Source of the DNA: DOZZ01 sp963792655
Lineage (GTDB): Bacteria; Acidobacteriota; Terriglobia; Bryobacterales; Bryobacteraceae
Direction of reading: 5' to 3'
Assembly: GCA_963792655.1 (NCBI GenBank)
Contig: CAWBWU010000011.1
Coordinates: forward strand, 124,001 to 188,000
DNA length: 64,000 nt
Below are positions 1-8,824 of this stretch, piece after piece. The notes below the pieces were generated by a model. It did not search any database and had not been told where the DNA came from. It saw only the letters and a list, made by a program, of their open reading frames with translations. Numbering within the stretch: position 1 is the first letter of the stretch; each line of letters starts with the position of its first letter. The translations under genes were made by a program, and so were the position numbers.

Positions 1-1
1 C

Positions 2-70
2 GGCTCCATGCGGGAAGTCAGGCCAGGCGCGGTGATGGAACACCTCGAAGCACTCGCCTGCCCCGCCTGA
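2..70 (+). CDS. C-terminal end of an unidentified protein (partial)
   Basis: An open frame enters from the left edge and stops at TGA 68-70, overlapping the ATG of the next gene (70) by one base. Only about 22 residues are visible, ending in EHLEALACPA. The tight stop/start overlap suggests translational coupling with the methyltransferase-like gene downstream. There is too little sequence to name a family. Confidence 0.45.
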   Translation, partial: GSMREVRPGAVMEHLEALACPA

Positions 71-612
71 TGATCCATTTTCCGAAGAGTTATGCAGACC
101 GCGTGGCGAAGCTGCGGGTTCCCGGCGGCTTCGTACTCGTGGCGGCCTTCGCGTGGTTCGCGCGACCCTCGCCTGCGTCGCTCGCGCTCGGATTGCCTGT
201 GTCCATCATCGGCTTGGTCATTCGCGCATGGGCGGCTGGTCATCTCGCAAAGAATCAGTCGCTCGCGCGCTCAGGACCTTATGCGCATACGCGCAACCCG
301 CTGTACATCGGCACTCTGCTGGTAGCGTTGGGTCTGGTGATCGCGTCGCGAAGCTGGTGGCTCGGCTTGCTGTTCGCCATCGTGTTTTTACTGATCTATC
401 TGCCGGTGATCGAGCTCGAAGAACAGCATCTGCGCAAGCTGTTTCCGGAGTATGCAGAGTACGCAAATACTGTGCCGGCATTGTGGCCGCGGGTGGGGCG
501 CGGTGGTGCGGAACGCTTCCGCTCCGCGCTTTATGTGAAGAACCAGGAATATCAGGCGTTGTTGGGATTTTTGATTGGCGCAGGGTGGTTGGTTTATCGC
601 GCGACGCTTTGA
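70..612 (+). CDS. Isoprenylcysteine carboxyl methyltransferase (ICMT/PEMT)-family membrane protein
   Basis: A 180-residue integral membrane protein with about four hydrophobic segments. The central stretch GPYAHTRNPLYIG followed by an IELEEQHLRKLFPEYAEY segment is the diagnostic SAM-binding region of the ICMT/phospholipid methyltransferase superfamily (RNPxY and the downstream EE). Bacterial members of this family methylate lipids or small isoprenoid-like substrates; the substrate here cannot be predicted, and prenylated CaaX proteins are not expected in bacteria. The ATG at 70 overlaps the upstream stop, supporting the chosen start. It faces the receptor gene across a long palindrome that begins eight bases after its stop. 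Confidence 0.8.
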   Translation: MIHFPKSYADRVAKLRVPGGFVLVAAFAWFARPSPASLALGLPVSIIGLVIRAWAAGHLAKNQSLARSGPYAHTRNPLYIGTLLVALGLVIASRSWWLGLLFAIVFLLIYLPVIELEEQHLRKLFPEYAEYANTVPALWPRVGRGGAERFRSALYVKNQEYQALLGFLIGAGWLVYRATL

Positions 613-619
613 CGCGCAG

Positions 620-683
620 ACCGCTCCCTCACGCCCGCGGCACGTGTTTCACTCCCCACGTGCCGCGCGCGTAAGAGAGCGGT
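620..683. repeat. Long palindrome between convergent genes (REP-like, likely bidirectional terminator)
   Basis: The arms 620-646 and 657-683 are complementary at 24 of 27 positions and are separated by a 10-base loop. The inner core is GCGGCACGTG/CACGTGCCGC, and the outer part is ACCGCTCCCTCACG against a near match. It fills the gap between the stop of the methyltransferase gene (612) and the stop of the receptor gene (683). The core CGTGCCGCGC followed by CGTAAG recurs at 58370-58435, and ACCGCTCCCTCACG recurs exactly at 8608-8621. Confidence 0.75.
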
Positions 684-3600
684 TAAAACACGATCCGGAT
701 CGAAACCTGCGCGCGGCGGGCGGTTGTTCCGTCGGGCGGGATCTGTGTTTGCAGCACTGCCCCGTAGCTCGGGTTCGGAACCAAGGCGATCGTTCCAGAG
801 AGCGGGCCCGTGGTCTGTTTGACTGACGTGAACTGCTGCGTCACGCGAGGACCGGAGCCGCTGACGATCGGGTGATTGAAGACGTTGAACGCTTCGAACT
901 GCAGGAACACCCTCACACGTTCCGTGATCGGCAGGATTTTCGCGATACGCGCATCGGTGCGATACGTATCGCCGATGTCGAGCGCCGAGATCGATTCAAA
1001 CGGTACACGGTTCGAACCGCCCAGGCCATTCAGGGACGAAGTGCTGAGCGTTCCAGGAGCACGGTCGCTGACGCGGATCGTGGGCGTCAACGGCTGTGAC
1101 GAAGCAGCAACCGTAATCACCGAGAGCTGCCAGTTGTTGACGAAGTAACGCGCGGCAAAACTGTCGCTGTGCGTGAACGTAGGCGCCGCGATCGCGCTCA
1201 CGACCAGCCGGTGGCGTTGATCGATGGAGCTCGAACCCTTCTCGCCCTTGTAGTCGCCATTGAACACCGAGGTCGGAAACGTGGAGCCGAACAGCGTGTT
1301 GCCGCCACCGCCCTGCGCATAGTCGATCGCGTGGCCATAGGTGTAAGCGAGCGAGCCCTGCAACCAGGTTGCGAAGCGGCGGTTTGCCTGCACCAGGAGC
1401 GCGTTGTAATAGCTGTTGCCGGTCGCTTCAAGCACGTAGATCGAGCCATACGCGGGATTGAGCCTGGCCGTGTAGAGCGGCGTGGTGTACGCGCTGACCT
1501 GACTCCCGGAAGCATCGAGCACCGGGAAGGTATAGCTGCTGGTCGGATTGGCGGCGTTCGCATCGCGCGTCTCGAGCAAGTGCAGCGCACGGCTCCAAAC
1601 GTACGAGACGGTCAGGCTGGTGTTCTTGTCCAACTGCCGTTCGATCGCAATGTTGGCCTGCTCCGAGTACGCGTTGCGGAAGTGAGGGTCGGCAAACAGG
1701 ATCGTCGAAGACCCCGACACGTTCGGCTGCGTTGCCAGCGCATTCGGGAAGACGGGGCCTCCTGCGGTGATTGCTGCCGTCGTGTTGAGCGCGTACGAAG
1801 CCTGATAAACACCGTTGGTGAGGAAGATGTTCTCGATGGTCGACGTGGGGTAGCGGTTGTAGAAGATACCGTAGCCCCCGCGGAACACCGTCTTATCGTT
1901 CAACGCGTAAGCGATGCCGAGGCGCGGGGCAAAGTTTAACGTGGTATCCGGGATTTTTCCGGTTTGCGGGAAGGCAGGGTTGGTGAGCTTCGGCTGCGGA
2001 ATCGCCGTGTAGTCGTAACGCAGGCCAAGGTTCAGTGTGAGCTTCGGCGACACCTTGAACTGATCTTGCGCAAACACGCCCACTTCAGAAACATTGATGT
2101 CGACGACGGGATTGCCAAACGCCTGCGAATAACTGCTGTAGTTGCGGGTACCGGTTGTGTTGCCGCTGAAGTCTTTGGCGAAGTTCGAAAGATTCGTGTA
2201 GTTGTAAGTTCCGTAGCGGTTCGCCAGACGGCTGACGTAGTCTTCCACGTGATCCACGTCGATGCCGAACTTCAACTCGTGACGGCCGACGACCAGTGAA
2301 AAGCTGTCCGCAAACTGAATGCGCTGCTCACTCGGATTCAGACGCGGATAACCATTCGAATACCCGACGTTGCTATAGCCGGCGACGCTGAAGGAAACGG
2401 GTCCGACGGAAGGCAGCAAGCTCGGGCTCGCCGGGTCGTACTGACGGTCTTTGAAGTAGCCAAAACGCGCTTCGTTCACGGCATTCGGCTTGACGACACT
2501 CGTCCATGCAGCCCGCGCAGTGCGATCGAAAACGTTGGTATCGGCATTGTTGCCGATTCCGGAACCATCGGTGAGCGAGAGCTGGGTCTGAATGCCATTA
2601 GGCGAGCGGAAGTCCAGATAATTCGCGCTGAAGCTGAACGAGTTGTTATCCGTGGGCCGGTAATCGATTTTGCCAAAGAGCAGGTTCGTGTCTACCGTGC
2701 GCGGCACCAGCTGCGTGTCGATGCGGCTCTGCAGAAAAGCAACTGCCGTTCCGCATTGCGTAGCAGTCGCGGTGCAGTTCGAAGCGCCCTTCGAGTTGGT
2801 CGGGAGGTAGTTGCCATTCGCGTCGAAGATTCCGGCGCTGGTGTTGGTCAGATTCGATGAAACGATCGGGTTATTACGGCGCTGCATCTCGCCATTGAAG
2901 AAGTAGAACAGCTTGTCTTTGACGATCGGGCCCCCGATGCTCGCACCGGCCTGGTGCCGCCACTCGGGAGGGTTCACCCCATGCGCCGTGATGTCCGTCG
3001 CATTCAGCGTGCGATTGCGGAAGAACTCATACAGCGTGCCGTGCAGCGCGTTGCTGCCGCTACGAGTGACGGTGTTAACCACGCCGCCCGACGCACGGCC
3101 GTACTCGGCTAAAAAATTCGAACTGACAACCTGGAACTCCTGCACAGCGTCCTGCGAAATGTTCGTCGTTCGGGTGCGCCCGGCATTCTCGTCATAGAAG
3201 GAGTTCGTCGTATCGTTGCCGTCCGTGAGGAAGGAGTTTCCGCCCGGCGTTCCGCGAAAAGAGATCAAGCCGAACGCGCCGTCGCTGGTCACGCCCGGCG
3301 TCAGCAGCACGAAGCTGTCTACGCGGCGGCCATTGATCGGCAGATCAAGGATCTGGCGGCTGTCGACCACCGTCGAAGTATCTGATTTGGTCGACTCTAC
3401 AATGGGCGCGGCTGCTGAAACTTCCACTTGAGTCGCCGCGGATGAAACAGTCAGAGCCGGTGTAAGATTCACGGTCTGCCCGACGAGCACCTCAATATTC
3501 TGCACGCGATACGGAGCAAAACCTTCTTTGGTGACGGTTACGCTATAGCCGGCGGCAGGCACCAGCGATGGCGCCGAAAAAGCACCCGCACCCGTCGTTG

Positions 3601-3781
3601 TTAAATCGCGCCGGATGCCCTTCGAGGTATTTTCGACAACCACTTTGGCGTCCGGCACGAGTGAACCCGCAGCATCCGTAACGCTGCCTGAGATGCTGCC
3701 CATGCCGGCAGTGCTCTGGGCAAGAAGCGCGGGGACGGCACACCCCAACAAGAAAGCTATTTTTGAGAAACGTTTAATCAT
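683..3781 (-). CDS. Oar-like TonB-dependent outer-membrane receptor with carboxypeptidase-regulatory N-domain
   Basis: About 1032 residues from ATG 3781, which follows an AGGAAA ribosome site; this start gives a clear signal peptide (MIKRFSKIAFLLG...ALLAQ). Residues about 25-105 form a CarboxypepD_reg/Cna-B-like fold (SISGSVTDAAGSLVPDAKV). Then comes a plug domain (VDSRQILDLPINGRRVDSF, GGNSFLTDGNDTTN) and a long beta-barrel rich in aromatic NxxxRFGY-type strands, ending with the terminal Phe (VSIRIVF) used for outer-membrane insertion. This architecture is expanded in Acidobacteriota and is thought to import large substrates such as oligosaccharides or siderophores; the ligand cannot be inferred. 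A divergent secreted glycoside hydrolase lies upstream, which fits glycan uptake but does not prove it. Confidence 0.92.
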   Translation of the reverse strand: MIKRFSKIAFLLGCAVPALLAQSTAGMGSISGSVTDAAGSLVPDAKVVVENTSKGIRRDLTTTGAGAFSAPSLVPAAGYSVTVTKEGFAPYRVQNIEVLVGQTVNLTPALTVSSAATQVEVSAAAPIVESTKSDTSTVVDSRQILDLPINGRRVDSFVLLTPGVTSDGAFGLISFRGTPGGNSFLTDGNDTTNSFYDENAGRTRTTNISQDAVQEFQVVSSNFLAEYGRASGGVVNTVTRSGSNALHGTLYEFFRNRTLNATDITAHGVNPPEWRHQAGASIGGPIVKDKLFYFFNGEMQRRNNPIVSSNLTNTSAGIFDANGNYLPTNSKGASNCTATATQCGTAVAFLQSRIDTQLVPRTVDTNLLFGKIDYRPTDNNSFSFSANYLDFRSPNGIQTQLSLTDGSGIGNNADTNVFDRTARAAWTSVVKPNAVNEARFGYFKDRQYDPASPSLLPSVGPVSFSVAGYSNVGYSNGYPRLNPSEQRIQFADSFSLVVGRHELKFGIDVDHVEDYVSRLANRYGTYNYTNLSNFAKDFSGNTTGTRNYSSYSQAFGNPVVDINVSEVGVFAQDQFKVSPKLTLNLGLRYDYTAIPQPKLTNPAFPQTGKIPDTTLNFAPRLGIAYALNDKTVFRGGYGIFYNRYPTSTIENIFLTNGVYQASYALNTTAAITAGGPVFPNALATQPNVSGSSTILFADPHFRNAYSEQANIAIERQLDKNTSLTVSYVWSRALHLLETRDANAANPTSSYTFPVLDASGSQVSAYTTPLYTARLNPAYGSIYVLEATGNSYYNALLVQANRRFATWLQGSLAYTYGHAIDYAQGGGGNTLFGSTFPTSVFNGDYKGEKGSSSIDQRHRLVVSAIAAPTFTHSDSFAARYFVNNWQLSVITVAASSQPLTPTIRVSDRAPGTLSTSSLNGLGGSNRVPFESISALDIGDTYRTDARIAKILPITERVRVFLQFEAFNVFNHPIVSGSGPRVTQQFTSVKQTTGPLSGTIALVPNPSYGAVLQTQIPPDGTTARRAQVSIRIVF

Positions 3782-3827
3782 TGTTTTCCTGCTCAAATTT
3801 TCAACGGACACTCTAGGCTTTGCGTCA

Positions 3828-3856
3828 ACTAAGTCGCAGCTTAAGGAATGTGTCAA
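3828..3856 (-). promoter_or_regulatory. Putative sigma-70-like promoter of the Oar-like receptor
   Basis: On the minus strand a perfect -35 hexamer TTGACA (3856-3851) is followed 17 bases later by CTTAGT (3833-3828), a weak -10 with three of six consensus bases. It would give a leader of about 45 bases before the ATG at 3781. The perfect -35 and ideal spacing support it; the -10 is poor. Confidence 0.4.
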
Positions 3857-4039
3857 GGGGTTTGGGACAGTACTTCGCATAGTACGAGAACGCTTAATTC
3901 ACACCCTGAAGTTGATATTGAGATGTTAGCGTAATCGATGTTACGAGGGTATGAAGTTTTAGGCGGCCCTGCCGCAAAGGAACGGGGCAAATAGAAATAG
4001 TGCAAAACTTTAATTGAATGGATATACGTTTTTGATTGC

Positions 4040-6325
4040 GTGACGGCATGGCTTGTTGTACGCTTTAGCACAGTTCCCAAGGTAAGCATCCTGTTTTCAC
4101 CCATAGCGTTCGCCCCGCAGTTTCGGCTCATCCGCCTACTCACCCGCACATCCGTGCTGCTGTTTGGTCTTGGAGCTTCACTTTGTGCGACAACCATTCA
4201 GACTCCTTCCGGGTTGACCGTCACGGTGACCGCAGCCGGACAGTTCTCCGTTACCCGCGGCTCTCACAACTGGACGGTTGTCGGCGATTTATCCGCAAAT
4301 GCGTCGTCTCTGGCAACCGGAAGCGGCACTGATTCAATTGGATCGTATAAAGAAATCACCTTTGATTATGTTCAAGGCGGACTGCGCCACGCCGGAGTTC
4401 GCGCCTATCTACTGCGGCAGGTCGTGCTTTTCACGCTGACGTATGCGGACGCTGCGCAGAATGGACACGGGTTCCCATCGTTCACCAGCTTGCCTGACAA
4501 CTTGATGCACATGAGCTACTGGAACCAGTTCGCGCATCACGATTTCGGGCCCATGTCGGAAGAGGGTCCGCGGCTTTACTTCGACGCGAATGGCGAAGCG
4601 ATGATACTTTCGCCTGCTCAGAATTTCATGGTGGCGCGGACGGTGACCACGAGCACGGGCGTCGAGTCCGGAATTTCAAGGGATATCCCGAGTATCCCGG
4701 CAGGCTTCACTCACCAGTCGCTGCTGGTGCTCGGCACCGGCATCAACAATACGTTTGAAAAGTGGGGTTCGGCATTGACAACACTGCAAGGCAAGAAGCT
4801 GCCGCGCAACGATGCCGACGTAACACTTCGGTCGCTGGGCTACTGGACAGATGCGGGTGCGAGCTACTACTACAACTCGGAAGCGAGTTTTGGCGGTTAT
4901 GAGGGCACGCTCTCTGAAATCAAATCGGAGCTGCGCGACAAGGGCATCCCGCTCGGCTACCTGCAGCTTGATAGCTGGCTTTATCCGAAAGGCGCGACCG
5001 CAGATTGGCGCGATCGCAGCGGCGGCACCTTCACCTACACCGCACATCCCGACAACTTCCCGAATGGCCTGAAGGCGTTCCAGCATAAGGTGGGCGTACC
5101 GCTGGTCACGCACAATCGATGGATCGACATCAACAGCCCCTACCGGCAGCAATACCGGTTCTCGGGCGGCGTTTCGACGGACCCGGCGTTTTGGCAGATG
5201 CTTGCGGAGTCAATCAAAGCGAGCGGCGTCAGCACCTATGAGCAGGACTGGTTGGGCGACAAGGCCCATGCCGATTTCAACCTGACCGACCCGGAAGCGT
5301 TTCTCTCGAACATGGCGAGCGCCATGGCAGCACAAGGCGTCACGATGCAGTACTGCATGGCAACACCCAGCCACTTCATGCAAGGCTCGAAATACAGCAA
5401 CCTGACCACGATCCGGACGTCTACTGATCACTTCGATCGCACGCGCTGGCAGGAGTTTCTGTACTCCTCGCGCTTCGCCTCCGCACTCGGCATTTATCCC
5501 TGGGCGGACGTGTTCATGAGCAGTGAGCCCGACAATATTCTGCTCGCGACCTTATCGGCGGGTCCTGTCGGAGTGGGCGATAAGATCGCTGAACTGAACC
5601 GCGACAACTTGCTGAAAGCGGTGCGCCAGGACGGGATCATCGTGAAGCCCGACGTGCCCATGGCCCCGCTCGATTCGGCTTTCCTCGCGGATGCGGTGGA
5701 CGCAACCGGCCCGCTCGTTTCCGCAACCTACACCGAGTTCAACGGCACGCGCGCAAGCTACGTGTTCTCGTTCGCGCGCAGCAGCAACACGCTGACGCAG
5801 TTCCGGCCGGCAGAACTTGGCCACCATGGCCGGGTCTACATTTACAACTACTTCACAGGCCAGGGAGCCCTGGCCGACGCCGCTGATGTTTATGCGGAGC
5901 CGATGCCGGGCGATCGCGCTTACTACATCGTGGTGCCGGTCAACGACGCGGGCATTGCACTCGTGGGGGACACCGACAACTTTGTTTCACTTGGAAAGCG
6001 GCGTGTAAACAGCGTGGTTCCGGGCGAAACCGTTTCAGCGAATGTCCTCTTCGCCGCTCACGAAAACACGCGCACACTGCGCGGGTACTCGGCAGCGGAG
6101 CCGAAGTTCCTGGTCACCACCGGAACGCTGTTGGCCCATACCTACGACGCCGGTACAGGACAATTTACGGTTACGCTTGCGCCCTGGAAGTCCGAGGCAA
6201 ACGTCACGATCGCCGCCGCGGCTGAGGCATGTACATCGAACCGCTTTGCGCGGGGTTGCAGTCTAGCGACTCCCGTCAAAGCCGGCACTACTGAACCGCG
6301 AGAGTCACTCCAGTCTGAGCGCTGA
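4040..6325 (+). CDS. Secreted clan GH-D-like glycoside hydrolase (alpha-galactosidase/GH36-type TIM barrel)
   Basis: A protein of about 761 residues with a hydrophobic signal segment (VLLFGLGASLCA). An N-terminal beta-sandwich is followed from about residue 265 by a TIM-barrel with LGYLQLDSW (about 315), YEQDWLGD (about 400; candidate nucleophile Asp) and RTSTDHFDRTRW (about 460), resembling the acid/base RxSxD...W motif of GH27/GH36 enzymes. A C-terminal beta domain follows. Members hydrolyse alpha-galactosides or related alpha-linked sugars; the exact substrate is inference. The start is uncertain: GTG 4040 has no clear ribosome site and no in-frame ATG precedes the signal segment. Its 3' end overlaps the convergent propeller gene by 38 bases. 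Confidence 0.6.
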   Translation: MTAWLVVRFSTVPKVSILFSPIAFAPQFRLIRLLTRTSVLLFGLGASLCATTIQTPSGLTVTVTAAGQFSVTRGSHNWTVVGDLSANASSLATGSGTDSIGSYKEITFDYVQGGLRHAGVRAYLLRQVVLFTLTYADAAQNGHGFPSFTSLPDNLMHMSYWNQFAHHDFGPMSEEGPRLYFDANGEAMILSPAQNFMVARTVTTSTGVESGISRDIPSIPAGFTHQSLLVLGTGINNTFEKWGSALTTLQGKKLPRNDADVTLRSLGYWTDAGASYYYNSEASFGGYEGTLSEIKSELRDKGIPLGYLQLDSWLYPKGATADWRDRSGGTFTYTAHPDNFPNGLKAFQHKVGVPLVTHNRWIDINSPYRQQYRFSGGVSTDPAFWQMLAESIKASGVSTYEQDWLGDKAHADFNLTDPEAFLSNMASAMAAQGVTMQYCMATPSHFMQGSKYSNLTTIRTSTDHFDRTRWQEFLYSSRFASALGIYPWADVFMSSEPDNILLATLSAGPVGVGDKIAELNRDNLLKAVRQDGIIVKPDVPMAPLDSAFLADAVDATGPLVSATYTEFNGTRASYVFSFARSSNTLTQFRPAELGHHGRVYIYNYFTGQGALADAADVYAEPMPGDRAYYIVVPVNDAGIALVGDTDNFVSLGKRRVNSVVPGETVSANVLFAAHENTRTLRGYSAAEPKFLVTTGTLLAHTYDAGTGQFTVTLAPWKSEANVTIAAAAEACTSNRFARGCSLATPVKAGTTEPRESLQSER

Positions 6326-8534
6326 CGCCGCCGATCGAGAGCGCAACCGGTACGGAATGCCCGGAAGCAACGCTCTTCGGGATGCGAACGTTGATCTGAA
6401 AAACGCCGTCCACCAGGCCCGGCGCAGAGCCGGCGTAAAGCACCTCTGCCTTCACTCCGCCGATCGAAACCTGCGTATCGGCTTGCAGCATACGGATGGT
6501 GTTCACAATCGCGCCATCTTTGCTGTCGGGCATTGTCAAACCACCACCGGTGCCGTAGAGCATGACAATCGAGTCGGGCGCAGCGGGCGTATCGGACGAA
6601 TTGACGGCGTAATCCTGATTCAGAATCGAGCCTTGACCAAAACCGCTTTGATCTGCGGTGAACAATCCCGGATGTGACGCGGCAACAGCGACGGGGAGCT
6701 TCTGAGACAGCGTGCCAGAAACCGAGAGTTGCACCTGCGTGGTTCCACCCGGCGCGAGAGAGAACGGTGCAATTGCGCCAAGCTGCCCGTCTGTGGTGTA
6801 CAGCAGGGGCGCGGGAACGCCGTCGAAGAGCAATTGGACTCCACCCAGATTGGACGCGATGCTTCCGTCATCATCCAAATCGGGACTATCGCTAAACACC
6901 TGACCATAGTTGGTGCCGAAGACGCTTACGATTTCACCGGGCGCTACAGCGCCGCCGCCATAGCTGCCCCCATTCACCAGCACGTCCATGGCGGGCGGCA
7001 AGTCACCCGTCTGGCGTGGCTCGAGTCCATACACGCTGACCTGGTTGGAGAACGTCGGCACATAAACTTTGCCGTTGACGACGGTCGGTGTGGCGAACTT
7101 TGCGAAGTTGCCGAGTTCGTCTTCTGCATACATGCGGCTGTTCCAGAGCTGATCGAGCGTGGTGGCGTCGAACGCCGCCAGTGCGCCGCCGACTGCGATT
7201 CCATCCATGTCCGCAAACGTCACCCAGATAATCCCGCTGCCCGGCTGCGAACCATTCGCTGAAAGCGCGAAGCCCTCATAGGCTGTACCCGTGGTGAGTG
7301 ATGAGGATACGGGCTGCGTGTCGAACACACCATTCGTCATCGTGTAGGACGACACCTCAGCGTTGCCTTCCTGCACATAAAGCACGCTCGAATCACCTTT
7401 GGGCCAGATAGCCATTCCATAAATCCCGTTGCTCGCTGATGCAAAAACCTGTTCCGCGCCAGGGTTGCCGGTCTTTTGAGCACCCAGATCAGCCGTGTTC
7501 AACAGGTACGTTGTGCCCGCCTTGCCGCCCGTCAAGAGCCGTGTCGTGCCGGGTACAAGGATGACGCCGCCCGCGCCCAGGTCGTTATCTTCCGCATCAA
7601 GCGTGCTGTTGTCGTCAGGAGAAAACCAACTGCTCAGCTTGAGCTTCGTATCGAGCTTCAGGACGGAGTCGCCGAAGTTGATCTTGCCATCGAAATCGCC
7701 GTTGCCCGTCGAGAGATAAAGGAATCCGTTGGCATCCGCCGCAAGGCCGCGCCCGCACTGCCAGATCGCGCCACGCGCCCCGTTTGGCGTGGCGTTGTAG
7801 ATCGCAGTCTGATGCTGAACATTCGTGGCATCGTAGGCGAATAGCCAGCCGTGGTACGGGTTCGCATCGGCGTGCGAACCGAACGCGACAAAAACGCTTC
7901 CATTCAGCAGCAGCAGTCCGGGACGCTGCAGGTGTTGGAACGGTTCAAAAGTGGCATTGATTCCGTCGCTCTCGTCTCCATTGCCAGGCACGCTTCCGGC
8001 GATGGTTGCCGGGCTGTTTGCGGCTTCCTGCCCGTTGCTGAGATGAATAGCGTGGAGCGTGTAAGAATAAACGCCATTCCTATACTGATCGCTCACGCAG
8101 TAAAGGATGCCCTTGCTCGCGTCAATGGTTGGAGTGCTAAGAATTCCCACTTCGGGGAATGCATCGCTGAAGTCGTAAGTGACGCTGGGCACCGACGGGC
8201 CCAGATTGACTTGCCACAGCGGCGCATCGGGCACGTCGGCGTCGAACGCATAGACGCTGTTGTGCATCGTCGCAACGAACACTACGTTGTGCGTTCCCTT
8301 CCCGTCAATCGAAAGCTGCGGCACGTACAGCGGCTGCGCGTAAACCTGTCCATCGACCGACAGTGTGAACAGCTTGCCGAACGTGCCGGGAGTAACGCTG
8401 GCCGGCGTGAGAATCGTTTCGTTCAGATTCGCGTTGGTGCGTGCGTTGTCATAGTTGCCAGTCAGGACGGGCGTTTGCCCCAGTGCTGTTAGAGCAGCAA
8501 ACAAGCTGCTAAGGAACACGCGACGTATTTGCAA
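6288..8534 (-). CDS. Secreted PQQ-like beta-propeller protein with C-terminal TIGR03437 domain
   Basis: About 748 residues. Translation from further upstream would run through the tRNA-Val gene, so I place the start at TTG 8534, preceded by GGTGAG and giving a good signal peptide (QIRRVFLSSLFAALTALGQ). Residues about 20-510 form repeated propeller blades (KLFTLSVDGQVYAQPLY, NSVYAFDADVPDAPLW, GFLYLSTGNGDFDG). The last 230 residues (VLVNGGSYGGGAVAPGEIV, LLFDGVPAPLLY, VLYAGSAPGLVDGVFQINV) match the TIGR03437 domain, abundant in Solibacter and rare elsewhere. No catalytic PQQ-dehydrogenase signature was seen, so it may be a binding or surface protein rather than an enzyme. Function is unknown. 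Confidence 0.85.
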   Translation of the reverse strand: MQIRRVFLSSLFAALTALGQTPVLTGNYDNARTNANLNETILTPASVTPGTFGKLFTLSVDGQVYAQPLYVPQLSIDGKGTHNVVFVATMHNSVYAFDADVPDAPLWQVNLGPSVPSVTYDFSDAFPEVGILSTPTIDASKGILYCVSDQYRNGVYSYTLHAIHLSNGQEAANSPATIAGSVPGNGDESDGINATFEPFQHLQRPGLLLLNGSVFVAFGSHADANPYHGWLFAYDATNVQHQTAIYNATPNGARGAIWQCGRGLAADANGFLYLSTGNGDFDGKINFGDSVLKLDTKLKLSSWFSPDDNSTLDAEDNDLGAGGVILVPGTTRLLTGGKAGTTYLLNTADLGAQKTGNPGAEQVFASASNGIYGMAIWPKGDSSVLYVQEGNAEVSSYTMTNGVFDTQPVSSSLTTGTAYEGFALSANGSQPGSGIIWVTFADMDGIAVGGALAAFDATTLDQLWNSRMYAEDELGNFAKFATPTVVNGKVYVPTFSNQVSVYGLEPRQTGDLPPAMDVLVNGGSYGGGAVAPGEIVSVFGTNYGQVFSDSPDLDDDGSIASNLGGVQLLFDGVPAPLLYTTDGQLGAIAPFSLAPGGTTQVQLSVSGTLSQKLPVAVAASHPGLFTADQSGFGQGSILNQDYAVNSSDTPAAPDSIVMLYGTGGGLTMPDSKDGAIVNTIRMLQADTQVSIGGVKAEVLYAGSAPGLVDGVFQINVRIPKSVASGHSVPVALSIGGVSAQTGVTLAVQ

Positions 8535-8604
8535 GATGCTCTCACCATCAATAACCCACAAGACTGGCGAAGGTTGCGTGAGGTTACACAGGGGCGGGTA
8601 GCGG

Positions 8605-8636
8605 GACACCGCTCCCTCACGCTCGTGGAAGGTGTC
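8605..8636. repeat. Short hairpin containing the ACCGCTCCCTCACG repeat core
   Basis: GACACC (8605-8610) pairs with GGTGTC (8631-8636), and inside it CACG (8618-8621) pairs with CGTG (8624-8627). Bases 8608-8621 are identical to 620-633, the outer arm of the palindrome near the left end of the window. It lies between the 3' end of tRNA-Val and the start of the propeller gene, so it could be a processing or termination structure or a degenerate member of the repeat family. Confidence 0.5.
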
Positions 8637-8643
8637 GGAAAAA

Positions 8644-8720
8644 TGGTGGGCGCGCAGGGACTCGAACCCCGGGCCTCTTCCGTGTGAAGGAAGCGCTCTA
8701 ACCAACTGAGCTACGCGCCC
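8644..8720 (-). tRNA. tRNA-Val (anticodon CAC)
   Basis: The minus strand gives a complete cloverleaf: acceptor GGGCGCG/CGCGCCC, D arm AGCTCAGTTGGTTAGAGC, anticodon arm CTTCC-TTCACAC-GGAAG with anticodon CAC (reads GUG, Val), and T arm GGGGTTCGAGTCCC. Discriminator A is followed by a genome-encoded CCA. The length is 77 bases including CCA. It decodes the commonest Val codon expected in a GC-rich genome. Confidence 0.95.
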
Positions 8721-8739
8721 ACGCTTGGGGTCAGACCTG

Positions 8740-8745
8740 ATTCTA
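8740..8745 (-). promoter_or_regulatory. Putative -10 element of the tRNA-Val promoter
   Basis: TAGAAT on the minus strand, about 20 bases upstream of the tRNA 5' end, is at a suitable distance for a short 5' leader. The corresponding -35 (GCGAAC at 17-base spacing) is poor, so this call rests on the -10 alone. Confidence 0.3.
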
Positions 8746-8824
8746 CTATGCCTTGCGACGTCGTTCGCATAGAAACCCGCATGTTAGACTGAAGGATCAT
8801 CCGCACATCGCAGGGATCAATTTT

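Noticed and set aside
3853..4197. Minus-strand frame across the gap between the receptor and glycoside hydrolase genes
   Set aside because: It overlaps the signal-peptide region of the hydrolase and the putative receptor promoter and resembles no protein.
8535..8705. N-terminal extension of the TIGR03437 propeller protein up to 8705
   Set aside because: The extra residues (GRGPGFESLRAHH) are the translated tRNA-Val gene, a classic artefact. The TTG at 8534 gives a proper signal peptide.
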